From the NCBI RefSeq assembly GCF_946221105.1, contig NZ_CAMICL010000003.1, forward strand, positions 1 through 64,000: 64,000 bases of DNA, read 5' to 3'. Below the pieces are notes generated by a model. That model had not been told where the DNA came from, did no database searches, and saw only the letters and a program-made list of their open reading frames with translations. The translations under genes and the position numbers were made by a program. The DNA is from an uncultured Corynebacterium sp. Its GTDB lineage: Bacteria; Actinomycetota; Actinomycetes; Mycobacteriales; Mycobacteriaceae. Shown here in pieces: positions 32,933 to 41,707 of this stretch (the first letter of the stretch is position 1; every line of letters begins with the position of its first letter).

Positions 32933-33961
32933 ATGCGAAGAATCTGGGCGTTTACCCTGACCCTCCTGCTTGTTGGCTGTGCGTCAGAGGAGCCAGAGGT
33001 CGAGGTCGTTGAAGAAGAGTCCACCGTGACCATCCGCTCCATCGGCGACATCCTGGTCCACTCCGACGTGTACACCACCGCGCGAACGGACACCGGCTTC
33101 GACTTCTCGCGCATGTTCGAGCCGGTCAGGGAGTACATGCAAGGCGCGGACATCACCACCGCGAACATGGAGGTCCCGGTCGCCGGCGAGGAGTTCGGGC
33201 TGTCCGGGTATCCGCAGTTCAACGCGCCGCCCGAGATTATCGATGCACTCTCTGGCGCGGGCGTGGACATCGTCAACAACGCCACGAACCACTCGATGGA
33301 TCGGGGCGGCGGGGGCGTGGTGGCGTCGACAGGCAACATGCGCGAGCGGGGCATGCTGTACACCGGTAGTTACGCCTCTGAGCAGGACAAATTAACCCCG
33401 CGCATCATCGAGGCCAACGGCATCACCGTCGGCTTCCTCGGCTTCACCTACGGCACCAACGGCCTGCCGGTTGAGCAGGAGCATTTCGCATCGCTTATCG
33501 ACGACACCCTGGCCGCCCAAGTCGCCGCCCTCGATTCACAGGTCGACGTGGCGGTGGTGATGCTGCACATGGGCGACGAGTACGCCCCGCTGCAAAATGA
33601 GTTCCAGGAGGAGACCGCCACGGCTGCTTTGGACGCCGGCGCTGACCTGGTGCTCGGCGGGCACCCGCACGTGGTGGAGCCGTTTGCCGGGCTCGTCTGG
33701 TACTCCCCCGGCAACTTCCTGCACGGCCAGTGGGAGGAGCCGACCAAGGTCGGCGGGATTGGCGAGTTCACGTTTACCAAGCGTGGCGACGACGTCACGT
33801 TTAGCGGCGCCCGGTTCATGCCCACCTACACCGTCGGCCCGCCGATCAGCTACGACCACCACGTGATCCCGCTCGTGGAGGCCGCCGAGTACCTGGATGT
33901 TCATAGATGGATGGCGGACCTGCACGAGCGCCTGAACGTCGAGGTGGTGGACTACCTCTAG
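32933..33961 (+). CDS. CapA/PgsA-like metallophosphatase lipoprotein
   Basis: 342 residues with a lipoprotein signal (LLLVGC, Cys16) and a CapA domain (calcineurin-like fold). GDILVHSD, NMEVPV, NNATNHSMDRG and GGHPHVVEPF supply the metal-binding Asp, Asn and His residues. CapA is associated with poly-gamma-glutamate capsules, but no CapB/CapC is nearby, and corynebacteria carry orphan CapA proteins whose substrate is unknown. It is exported and membrane-anchored. It converges with the SDR gene (four-base overlap). Confidence 0.87.
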   Translation: MRRIWAFTLTLLLVGCASEEPEVEVVEEESTVTIRSIGDILVHSDVYTTARTDTGFDFSRMFEPVREYMQGADITTANMEVPVAGEEFGLSGYPQFNAPPEIIDALSGAGVDIVNNATNHSMDRGGGGVVASTGNMRERGMLYTGSYASEQDKLTPRIIEANGITVGFLGFTYGTNGLPVEQEHFASLIDDTLAAQVAALDSQVDVAVVMLHMGDEYAPLQNEFQEETATAALDAGADLVLGGHPHVVEPFAGLVWYSPGNFLHGQWEEPTKVGGIGEFTFTKRGDDVTFSGARFMPTYTVGPPISYDHHVIPLVEAAEYLDVHRWMADLHERLNVEVVDYL

Positions 33962-34668
33962 CGTTCCGCCTGGTCCACCGGCATGATGCTCATCGTGTCG
34001 ATGTTCACGTGCGCCGGGAGGCTTGCCACCCAGCGCACCGCCTCGGCGATGTCGTCCGCTGTGAGGTTCTGTTTGCCCTCGTAGACCTGCTTCGCGCGCT
34101 CCTCGTCGCCTTTGAATCTGTTCAGGGAGAAATCCGTCTTCACCCTGCCGGGGTCGATCTCGCACACGCGGATGTTGTTCTCCGCCTCCTCGCGCCGAAA
34201 CGCCCTGGTCACGCCGCGGAGTCCGTGCTTTGCGGCGTTGTAGCCGGAGCCGCCCTTGTACGCGTCCGTGCCAGCCACCGACCCGATGTTCACCACCAGG
34301 CCGTTCGACGCCTTGAGCTGCGGGTACAGCGCCCGGGTGACGCGCATCGTGCCCATCACGTTGGTCTGGAACATCCACTCCCAGTCCCCGTCGGCCGCGT
34401 CACGCAAGAAGTCCAGCTCCTTCGCGCCGCCGGCGTTGTTGACCAGCAGGTCCACGCGTTCAAGCTCCGCAAGCTTCTCGACGCTCCCCCGGTCCACCAC
34501 GTCCAACTCCATCGCCTCCCCACCGATGTCGTCCGCGATGTGCTGGCACTTCTCCAGGCGTCGCGCCGCCACGACGACCTTCCAGCCGTCCTTAGCCAGC
34601 GCCCTGCAGGTGGCCTCCCCGATGCCTGCCGATCCGCCAGTGACTACTGCTACCTTCTGCTCGCTCAT
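33958..34668 (-). CDS. Short-chain dehydrogenase/reductase
   Basis: 236 residues, classical SDR: TGGSAGIGEA (10-19), NNAGG (about 87-91), Ser in NIGSVAG and the catalytic YNAAKHG. The basic residues after the second strand (AARRLEK) suggest NADP. The substrate cannot be inferred; the sequence resembles the YdfG/serine-3-dehydrogenase group. A TACACT 7 nt upstream of the ATG suggests a leaderless mRNA. Confidence 0.88.
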   Translation of the reverse strand: MSEQKVAVVTGGSAGIGEATCRALAKDGWKVVVAARRLEKCQHIADDIGGEAMELDVVDRGSVEKLAELERVDLLVNNAGGAKELDFLRDAADGDWEWMFQTNVMGTMRVTRALYPQLKASNGLVVNIGSVAGTDAYKGGSGYNAAKHGLRGVTRAFRREEAENNIRVCEIDPGRVKTDFSLNRFKGDEERAKQVYEGKQNLTADDIAEAVRWVASLPAHVNIDTMSIMPVDQAER

Positions 34669-34690
34669 GAGCCGAAGTGTAGGCGCACAA

Positions 34691-35317
34691 TCATGTCGCC
34701 TCCATCTGCCGCATGGTGATGTTCAGCCGACCATCGAGCAGGTCGGACGTGCCTTTCCTCGCGCCGAGTACGCCGTGTTTCGCCCTCCTGGCCGGCCCGC
34801 CGAAGACTACAACGTCGCCGGACAGCAGCAGCGTATCGCGCCCCGCGATGCGGAAGATCGTGTCCTGGCCGAACGACAGGCTGACCACTGCGTTTTCGGA
34901 CTCCTCCTCCGCATCCACGTGCTGCCCCATGCCCTTGCCCGGCGGGTAGAAGTTCACCAGCGCGGTCTCGACTTTCGGGGTCGGGCCAACCAGCGGGTCT
35001 ATTTCCCGCGCATTCGCCATGACGTTATCTGCGATGACCTGGAAGTTCTCCGGGATCGGCGGCACCGGGTGGCCGTCGACCTCCCTGACCATGCGGTACG
35101 GATTCGTCGCCCAGAACCAGCCCAGCGAGAGCAGCCAGGCATCCATTTGGCCGTGGCCGACCTTTGGACGTCGCATAGCAACCGGTGTCCCCGCCGCCTT
35201 CCTGGCCAGCTCGCGCGCCTGATTGACCAGTTCCTCCTGCTCAGCGGGTGTGAAAAAGGCAGGCAAATGGACCGCACCAGGGATGATGCGGGCGGGCGGC
35301 CGCGGAATGACGAGCAC
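34691..35317 (-). CDS. alkB: AlkB-type alkylated-DNA dioxygenase
   Basis: 208 residues. The 2-oxoglutarate/Fe(II) fold is marked by GQHVDAEE (His-x-Asp), the distal His in AKHGVLGA and the 2-oxoglutarate-binding RLNITMRQ. AlkB oxidatively removes 1-methyladenine and 3-methylcytosine from DNA. GMGQHVDAEEESENAVVSLS matches the bacterial AlkB core. The start is a GTG with TACATT 6 nt upstream. It is a single gene between the SDR gene and the divergent HNH gene. Confidence 0.9.
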   Translation of the reverse strand: MLVIPRPPARIIPGAVHLPAFFTPAEQEELVNQARELARKAAGTPVAMRRPKVGHGQMDAWLLSLGWFWATNPYRMVREVDGHPVPPIPENFQVIADNVMANAREIDPLVGPTPKVETALVNFYPPGKGMGQHVDAEEESENAVVSLSFGQDTIFRIAGRDTLLLSGDVVVFGGPARRAKHGVLGARKGTSDLLDGRLNITMRQMEAT

Positions 35318-35393
35318 GGGAATAATGTAGCGCGTCCTCCCGTTGCGGTCGAATTTGTGAGTGTTTTTCTTTTCGTTTTTGCTGGCATACCTC

Positions 35394-35422
35394 TTGACAG
35401 TCGTTCGTGTGTTCTATATTAT
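35394..35422 (+). promoter_or_regulatory. Strong sigma-A type promoter of the HNH gene
   Basis: TTGACA (35394-35399), a 17-bp spacer and TATTAT (35417-35422). It is the best consensus promoter in the window. The in-frame ATG at 35421 falls inside the -10 box, so translation must start further down. Confidence 0.8.
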
Positions 35423-35450
35423 GGAGCGTACCACGACGAGAGGGGCGACC

Positions 35451-36875
35451 GTGACCACCGCCACCACAGCACCGAAAAAATTCCGTAACCAGCGAGAACA
35501 CGACCCGGATAGCGAATGTGCCCAGGCCATCCGGGACACGTATTGGACCATGTTTGGGCACTACGCGTACCCCGGTTTCGACGTCGAGGATTTCGACGCC
35601 ACAGTGACACAACTGCAGCTCGCCACCGGGTGGCACAAAGGGTTTGTCAAAAACGCCATCCTCGGTCACGCGGCGCTGCAGGACCTCCCGCGCCTGCACG
35701 AGCTGCAGCAGGAAACACGCCTGATGGACGTGGGGCACCTGACCGCGGTCTACACCGCGATTGAGGAGCTCGGGGAGGATGTGGACGAGGAAGCACTCAT
35801 GCTTATCGACGGCATCCTGGTGAACACGTTCACGCCCACCCGCCACGACCAGGCTGTTCCCCAGCGCAAAACCGTCACAGACCGCATTCGTGCCGCGATC
35901 AAGCGCACGGACAAAAGCCGCGCCTACGACAAGCGCAAGCGAGAAAAGCGCGAGCAGGACAACTCAGAAAAGTTCGGCATCTACGAGTACCGCGACCGGT
36001 CGATCGTGCAGCTGGACACGAATTCTCTGGACGGCCGGAGGATCCAGACCAACGTCGCCGAGGTTGCGCGCGAGCTCGGCATCAGCACCTCCGACGCGGC
36101 CATCAAGCTGCTCGCCGGAGAAACCATCGGCATCGAGATCGCCCCGGTGCTGAACGTGTACAGCCCGAAGAACCGCGGAAACGGCGACCCGGTGTTCGTC
36201 CCCGGCTGCGGCTGGACCGACCCCGAGGCCGCGACCGCTTTCGAGCGCTGGATCGCCGACACATTCATCGACGAGCGCGACCTCGACGCCGAACTGCAAA
36301 AGAGTCTGCGGGGCTACGTCCCCAGCGAGGGAATGCGTCACGCCGTGTACGCCCGCAACCGCACCTGCATCTACCCGGAGTGCAACCGCCCCGCCGAGCA
36401 GTGTCAGCTGGACCACCGCATCCCGTACGACGAGGGCGGCCCGACAGAGGCGGACAACCTCTACCCCCTGTGCCAGCACCACCACAACATGAAGACCGAC
36501 CGGACGGCGTTCTACATCCCGGACCCGTACACCGGGGACATCATCTGGCTGTTCGCCGACGGTTCCTACGTGGTCACCGTGGAAGATGGCCTGCTCCGCG
36601 ACCAGTTCACGCCTCAGGGGCCCAGGTGGCAGTCCAGCATGTCCGCCGTGCGCAAGAACCGGGCTAAGGCAGCGGAGTTTTTCGCCAAAGGCCACACAAT
36701 CCTGGACAAATTCGACCAAGACTTAGATCTCGAACAGGCCACCGCCGCAATCGCGGACCTGGAACAGGAATACGGCATGAAGTTCGGATTCGCCCCGGAG
36801 ATGCCGTACGTGGAACCCCTGCCCGAAGAACCGGTTGAGGCCCCGTTCCCTGACCCGGAAGAGGAGGAACACTAA
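35451..36875 (+). CDS. HNH endonuclease-domain protein (13E12/DUF222-like)
   Basis: 474 residues from the GTG at 35451, which follows AGAGGGG and lies downstream of the promoter. A helical N-terminal region (1-290) precedes a C-terminal HNH domain (about 305-350): two CxxxC-type zinc cysteines (CIYPEC), LDHRIPYDEGG and CQHHH. Actinobacteria carry many such proteins, often in multiple copies. Their role is unresolved, with links to mobile DNA. The C-terminus is acidic and Pro-rich. It converges with thpR (four-base overlap). Confidence 0.85.
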   Translation: MTTATTAPKKFRNQREHDPDSECAQAIRDTYWTMFGHYAYPGFDVEDFDATVTQLQLATGWHKGFVKNAILGHAALQDLPRLHELQQETRLMDVGHLTAVYTAIEELGEDVDEEALMLIDGILVNTFTPTRHDQAVPQRKTVTDRIRAAIKRTDKSRAYDKRKREKREQDNSEKFGIYEYRDRSIVQLDTNSLDGRRIQTNVAEVARELGISTSDAAIKLLAGETIGIEIAPVLNVYSPKNRGNGDPVFVPGCGWTDPEAATAFERWIADTFIDERDLDAELQKSLRGYVPSEGMRHAVYARNRTCIYPECNRPAEQCQLDHRIPYDEGGPTEADNLYPLCQHHHNMKTDRTAFYIPDPYTGDIIWLFADGSYVVTVEDGLLRDQFTPQGPRWQSSMSAVRKNRAKAAEFFAKGHTILDKFDQDLDLEQATAAIADLEQEYGMKFGFAPEMPYVEPLPEEPVEAPFPDPEEEEH

Positions 36876-37414
36876 CGCAGGTAGAACCTATCCACTACCT
36901 CGTACTTTGGGCCGCCACTTCGCCCCTTGCCCAGGTGTGACTCCAACAGCAGCACTTCATCGGCGGCGAATTCGGGGCCGGTGTAGATGGCGAGGGCGTG
37001 GGCGTGGTCGTCGAGAAGCCATGGATCCCTCGTGCGAGTGCCGGTCCGCGCGACGGTCAGGTGTGCGCGCTGGCGGCGGCGCATGTCCGGGTCGAGCTGG
37101 CAGTCCGCCATCAGGTCTTTCAGCGGTGCCTTGTCGCCGCCGACCCCGATCCACATGGTGCGCCGATCAAAACACCCGGCTCCTCGGAGGTGCAACCTCA
37201 GGGGCCGGGTGAAGGCGGTGGCTTGTGCCAGGTGGTCGGTGACCGCGGCGGCGTCGTTGGGCTGTGACCCGTAGAAGGCGACCGTGATGTGCCAGTTGTC
37301 GGGGTCGGCCCAGCGCACTTCTGTGCCTGAGAAGTCGCGGATGGGCCGCAGGGCGGTGATGAGGTGTTCGCGAACATCGGCCGGAGGGACGATCGCTGCG
37401 AAGAGGCGTCTCAT
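36872..37414 (-). CDS. thpR: RNA 2',3'-cyclic phosphodiesterase ThpR
   Basis: 180 residues, 2H phosphoesterase. The two catalytic HxT motifs are HITVAFYG (about 43) and HLTVART (about 117). The family hydrolyses 2',3'-cyclic phosphates at RNA ends and was named for 2'-5' ligase activity. The start MRRLFAAIVPP is typical of the family. An upstream open extension is discarded because TAGCGT lies 7 nt before this ATG. Divergent from hrpB with start codons 26 bp apart. Confidence 0.9.
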   Translation of the reverse strand: MRRLFAAIVPPADVREHLITALRPIRDFSGTEVRWADPDNWHITVAFYGSQPNDAAAVTDHLAQATAFTRPLRLHLRGAGCFDRRTMWIGVGGDKAPLKDLMADCQLDPDMRRRQRAHLTVARTGTRTRDPWLLDDHAHALAIYTGPEFAADEVLLLESHLGKGRSGGPKYEVVDRFYLR

Positions 37415-37421
37415 GGCCCAC

Positions 37422-37431
37422 ACGCTACCCT
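37422..37431. promoter_or_regulatory. Overlapping divergent -10 boxes (thpR / hrpB)
   Basis: TAGCGT on the minus strand (37422-37427, 7 nt to ATG 37414) and TACCCT on the plus strand (37426-37431, 8 nt to ATG 37440) share two base pairs. Confidence 0.5.
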
Positions 37432-37439
37432 TAATTGCC

Positions 37440-39542
37440 ATGTTTGACCTCGCGAAAATCGGACGGGATTTGCCCGTGTCGCGCGTCATCGACCAGCTGC
37501 CGGACACAGGCCCGTTGGTGGTGGAGGCGCCGCCCGGCACGGGCAAGACCACGCTGGTGCCGCCGGCGATCGCGAACAAGGTAGGAAAAACTCTGGTCAC
37601 AGCCCCTAGGAGGGTGGCGGTGCGGTCGGCGGCGCACAGGCTCGCGCAGCTGAGCGACAGCGAGAAGGTCGGCTACAGCATCCGCGGCGAGCACAAGGAC
37701 GGCGAGCTGGTCGAATTTGTCACGCCGGGTGTGCTGCTCAACCGCCTGCTCAAGGACCCCGGCCTCGAGGGCGTCAACGCGGTGGTGATCGACGAGGTGC
37801 ACGAGCGCCAGCTAGACACCGACCTGGTGCTGGCGATGTGCATGGAGGTCGCCCTCTTGCGCGATGACCTGTACCTGGCCGCCATGTCCGCGACCCTCGA
37901 CGCTAGAAAGTTCGCCGACCACATGGGCGCGCAGATCCTGTCCACGGAGGCGGTGACGCACCCGTTGGACATCCAGTACGCGCCGCACGCGGAAAGAATC
38001 CGGGGCACGAGGGAGTTTTATCGTCACGTCGCCGCCCAGACCGACAGCGAACACCGGACGCTCGTGTTCGTGCCCGGGGTGCGCGAGGTGGACCTGGTGT
38101 GCGGGTTCCTGGACGACGCGAAGCCGCTCCACGGCCGCCAGACCAGTAAGGAGCAGGACGAAACGCTGAGGGGCGAAAACAGGGTGGTGGTGGCGACGTC
38201 GGTGGCGGAGTCGTCGATAACTGTGCCGGGCGTGCGCAAGGTGGTGGACGCCGGGCTGTCCAGGGTGCCCAAGCGCGACAACAGGGGCATGACGGGCCTG
38301 ATCACGGTGACGGAGGCGAAAACCAGCGCCGACCAGCGGGCGGGTCGCGCGGGCCGCGAGGGCCCCGGCGAGGTCGTGCGCGTCTTCACCCGCGACGAGT
38401 ACGCGAAAATGCAGCCCGACATCACCCCGGAAATCCTCACCGCGGACCTCACCGGCGCCCTGCTGACCATGAAGGCGTGGGGGTCGCCGGACTTACCGCT
38501 TATCGACGAACCAAAGGACCTCACCGAAGCCGCCTCCAACCTCGAACAGCTCGGGGCGACACGAAACGGCCAAATCACGGACTTTGGCAAGAAGCTGGCG
38601 AGTCTTCCCCTGGACCCGAGACTCGGCGCGGCCCTGCTGGAGTGGGGTGCCCAAGCGGCGCCGACCGTGGCACGGCTTGCGGGAGAGGCGGACGCGAAAA
38701 GGCTGCGCAGGCTGGTGCAGGACAAGGGCCCGGTGGACCCGGGCGAGGTGATCGCGTCTGCGTTTCCGCAGTGGATTGCCAAGAAGGTGGGAGACGAATA
38801 CCAGCTGGCCTCGGGCACAAGAGCGAAGTTCAACTCGAACGTCGAGTGGATCGCCGCCGCGGAGGTGCAAAGGACCCACAGTGGCGCAGTTATCCGGGAG
38901 GCGGAGCCGATCGCGTTCCCGGAGCACCGCGTGGTGGAGGAAAAGGTTGCCTACCTGGAGGACGGCAAGGTCAGGGGCCGGAAGGTGGCCAGGATTGGCG
39001 CGATCGAACTCAGCTCCACGCCGGTCAAGCTCACCCCGGACGAGGCGGCGGAGGCGCTGACGGACGTGGACTTCGACAGCTTCCCGCTGACCAAGGAGGA
39101 GCAGCACTTGAAAGAGCGGCTCGATTTCCTGCACGAGACTCTGGGGTGGCCGGATGTCAGCCGGGGCGATTATTCGGTCGAGGTGCGCGGGGTGGCCGAA
39201 GGTACGTCGATAAGCAATTGCGACATGAGGCAGGCGATGCTGCGCCAACTGGATTGGAGGCAGGTGGCGGAGCTGGACTCGGCGGCGCCGAAGGAGTACC
39301 AGTACGGGACTGGCAGGCCGGTGAAGCGTGTGAAGCTGCAGCACATGTTCGGCAAAAAGGGGCAGACGGTCTCGGGCGTGAAGGTGCTGTACCACCTGCT
39401 CTCCCCCGCCGGGCGGCCGCTCGCGGTGACGGACGACCTGGACAGCTTCTGGGAGGGGCCGTACCAGCAGGTGCGCAAGGAGATGCGGGGGCGCTACCCC
39501 AAGCACGCGTGGCCCGAGGACCCTACTGGCACTGGGAAATGA
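37440..39542 (+). CDS. hrpB: DEAH-box ATP-dependent helicase HrpB
   Basis: 700 residues. Walker A APPGTGKTTL (about 31-40), motif II DEVH (VVIDEVHERQL), motif III SAT (AAMSATLD) and motif VI QRAGRAGR are intact. A helicase-associated domain and an HrpB C-terminal region (ending KHAWPEDP) follow. HrpB proteins are DEAH RNA helicases of uncertain substrate. It is somewhat shorter than the roughly 800 residues of the E. coli protein. The ATG at 37440 is favoured by the -10 box. The last 20 bases overlap the convergent surface-protein gene. Confidence 0.92.
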   Translation: MFDLAKIGRDLPVSRVIDQLPDTGPLVVEAPPGTGKTTLVPPAIANKVGKTLVTAPRRVAVRSAAHRLAQLSDSEKVGYSIRGEHKDGELVEFVTPGVLLNRLLKDPGLEGVNAVVIDEVHERQLDTDLVLAMCMEVALLRDDLYLAAMSATLDARKFADHMGAQILSTEAVTHPLDIQYAPHAERIRGTREFYRHVAAQTDSEHRTLVFVPGVREVDLVCGFLDDAKPLHGRQTSKEQDETLRGENRVVVATSVAESSITVPGVRKVVDAGLSRVPKRDNRGMTGLITVTEAKTSADQRAGRAGREGPGEVVRVFTRDEYAKMQPDITPEILTADLTGALLTMKAWGSPDLPLIDEPKDLTEAASNLEQLGATRNGQITDFGKKLASLPLDPRLGAALLEWGAQAAPTVARLAGEADAKRLRRLVQDKGPVDPGEVIASAFPQWIAKKVGDEYQLASGTRAKFNSNVEWIAAAEVQRTHSGAVIREAEPIAFPEHRVVEEKVAYLEDGKVRGRKVARIGAIELSSTPVKLTPDEAAEALTDVDFDSFPLTKEEQHLKERLDFLHETLGWPDVSRGDYSVEVRGVAEGTSISNCDMRQAMLRQLDWRQVAELDSAAPKEYQYGTGRPVKRVKLQHMFGKKGQTVSGVKVLYHLLSPAGRPLAVTDDLDSFWEGPYQQVRKEMRGRYPKHAWPEDPTGTGK

Positions 39543-40167
39543 TGGCGCCGGCGCCCGCGAGGCCCGCGGCGGCGAGGATGGCGGCGATGCCCATGTCCAC
39601 GTCTCTGGAGTTGAGGTCGCGCAGCTTCACGTCCAGCTGGAACGGTATGTCGTCCACCTGCAGCTGCAACTGGTCCTGGCGGGCCACGAACGGCATGCTC
39701 AGCTGGGACGCGAACCCGAGCGGAAGCAGCACCAGAAGCGGCAGGCCAACGCCGAGGGCGGTGGCGGCGCAGCGGTGGGAGACCTCCGGGGCGTACTGGA
39801 CAAACGCGTCGATGACGGCGCCCTCGTCGGACGCGTCGGAAGCAGTCTCGTTGCCCACGGTGACGCGGACGGGGAAGACCTGGGTGGTGTCGTCCGCGAA
39901 CGTCGCGGTCACCGGCCACGAGTACACACCGGGGGTGATGTCCTCCCCCGGTTCGAGGCGGATGGTGCCGTCTGGTGTCATCGTCGCCCAGCTAGGCATG
40001 GAGTTCGCTTGGTACCATGCCGCGCCGAGTGGCAGCGGGGGTTCTACGGTTGCTGTAAGGCCCGGAACCACGTTGGTGGGCTCGTACCCATCTTCGGCGT
40101 GAGCTGGGGAAACTGGCGCGCAGGCAAGCGCGATCGCGCTCGTGAGTGCGATAAGTTTGTTGCGCAT
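39523..40167 (-). CDS. Small Rib-domain surface protein with the shared C-terminal module
   Basis: 214 residues: a signal peptide (1-24), one Rib/YPDG-like beta domain (about 60-105; GVYSWPVTATF then FPVRVTV) and the C-terminal module Cys133, hydrophobic helix (about 135-152), Gln/Asp-rich amphipathic linker, hydrophobic helix (about 192-209), Cys213. It ends one residue after the last Cys. It looks like a minimal version of the 1801-3939 protein without the Asn-rich stalk. A surface role is inferred. Confidence 0.78.
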   Translation of the reverse strand: MRNKLIALTSAIALACAPVSPAHAEDGYEPTNVVPGLTATVEPPLPLGAAWYQANSMPSWATMTPDGTIRLEPGEDITPGVYSWPVTATFADDTTQVFPVRVTVGNETASDASDEGAVIDAFVQYAPEVSHRCAATALGVGLPLLVLLPLGFASQLSMPFVARQDQLQLQVDDIPFQLDVKLRDLNSRDVDMGIAAILAAAGLAGAGAIISQCQ

Positions 40168-40255
40168 TTCTCAGGTTTCCTCAGTTGTAGATGTTTATAC
40201 GGCTTTGAATATTTGATGATTGTAGTAGACAAACACTGATGTAGGGTTACTCGCC

Positions 40256-41707
40256 ATGTCAAAGCGCACTGTTTCCGTGTGGACCTTGGTCTCACTCATT
40301 ATCGGATCCACCATCGGGTCCGGCATTTTCGCGCTGCCCCAAAACATCGGTTCAGTTGCCAGCCCGGGCGCCATGCTCACCGGCTGGGCTATCGCGGGCG
40401 TGGGAATGCTCTCCATCGCCTTCGTCTTCCAAATCCTGGCGGTGAGGAAGCCGCACCTGGACTCCGGCGTCTACTCCTACGTGCGGGCGGGGCTGGGCGA
40501 TTTCATCGGTTTCACCTCCGGCATGGGCTACTGGCTCGGCTCCGTGATGGCCCAGGTGGGTTACGCCACCCTGTTCTTCAACACCTTGGGCTACTACATG
40601 CCCATCTTCTCCAACCGCTGGGTGCTAGCCATTGCTGTGTCTGCGATGAGCTGGCTGATCTTCTTCGGCCTCACACGGGGTTTGAGGCAGGCGGCGGTGA
40701 TGAATGCGGTGACGACGGTGGCCAAGCTGCTGCCCATTCTCGCCTTCATTGTGCTGGTGGCGTTCCTCGGGTTCTCCTGGGACCGCTTCACCATGGATTT
40801 CTGGGGATCCAACCTGCCGTTCGGTGACCAGCTCAAGGGCATCATGCTCTACACCGTCTGGGTGTTCATCGGTATCGAGGGCGCCTCGGTGTACTCGAAG
40901 CAGGCGCGTGTGCGTAGCGACGTGGGCAAGGCCACGATCATCGGCTTCCTTTCTGTTCTGGGCCTGCTGGTGGCTGTCTCCACCCTCTCCTACGGCGTGC
41001 TCAGCCAGGAGGAGCTGGCGGCGCTGCCGGACAATTCCATGGGCGCGGTGCTGGAGCAGGTTGTGGGTCCGTGGGGCGGCGCGCTGATCTCCATCGGCCT
41101 GTGCCTTTCCGTGCTGGGCGCGTACGTGTCGTGGCAAATGCTGTGCGCCGAGCCGATCGTGCTGATGGCGCAGGACGGGCTGCTGCCCCGCTCCATGGGC
41201 AGCCACAACGAGAACGGTTCTCCAGTGCGCGCGCAGCTTCTATCGACGCTGGCGATCCAGTTCTTCGTGGTGGTGTTCTTCCTCTCCTCGGCGTCCTACA
41301 ACGCCATGGTGCAGCTGGCCACCATCATGTACCTGCTGCCGTACATCTTCTCCTCCATCTACCTGGTGCTTTTGGCAGTGCGCGGTAAGGGCCTGACCCA
41401 CCCGCACGCCGGCACGCGTTTCGACGACTCCGGGCCGGACGTTTCCCGCCGCGACAACCGCAGGCACCTCTTCGTGGGCCTGATCGGCTCCGTGTACTCA
41501 CTCTGGCTGATCTACGCCGCGGACCCGGTGTACGTGCTGCTCGGCGCGCTGGCCGTGGTGCCGGGCCTGGTGCCCTACATCTGGACGCGCCGCAAGCACG
41601 GCGACAAGCTCTTCAACGCCTTCGAGTGGGTCGTCGTCGCGGTGGTGCTGGTTGCGGCGGTGATCGCAGTGGTCGGCCTGCTCAATGGGTCGCTAACTTT
41701 GCAGTAG
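40256..41707 (+). CDS. APC-family basic amino acid / polyamine antiporter
   Basis: 483 residues with 12-13 predicted membrane helices. LIIGSTIGSGIFALPQNIG in helix 1 is the amine-binding motif of the APA (ArcD/AdiC/LysI) branch. It probably exchanges arginine, lysine or ornithine; LysI of C. glutamicum is in this group, but specificity cannot be read from the sequence. No arginine deiminase genes are nearby. TAGGGT lies 8 nt upstream of the ATG, so it is likely leaderless. It converges with the TSUP gene (15-base overlap). Confidence 0.85.
   Translation: MSKRTVSVWTLVSLIIGSTIGSGIFALPQNIGSVASPGAMLTGWAIAGVGMLSIAFVFQILAVRKPHLDSGVYSYVRAGLGDFIGFTSGMGYWLGSVMAQVGYATLFFNTLGYYMPIFSNRWVLAIAVSAMSWLIFFGLTRGLRQAAVMNAVTTVAKLLPILAFIVLVAFLGFSWDRFTMDFWGSNLPFGDQLKGIMLYTVWVFIGIEGASVYSKQARVRSDVGKATIIGFLSVLGLLVAVSTLSYGVLSQEELAALPDNSMGAVLEQVVGPWGGALISIGLCLSVLGAYVSWQMLCAEPIVLMAQDGLLPRSMGSHNENGSPVRAQLLSTLAIQFFVVVFFLSSASYNAMVQLATIMYLLPYIFSSIYLVLLAVRGKGLTHPHAGTRFDDSGPDVSRRDNRRHLFVGLIGSVYSLWLIYAADPVYVLLGALAVVPGLVPYIWTRRKHGDKLFNAFEWVVVAVVLVAAVIAVVGLLNGSLTLQ

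Noticed and set aside
35421..35423. ATG at 35421 as the start of the HNH gene
   Set aside because: It overlaps the -10 box of a near-consensus promoter; the GTG at 35451 has a ribosome site and is downstream.
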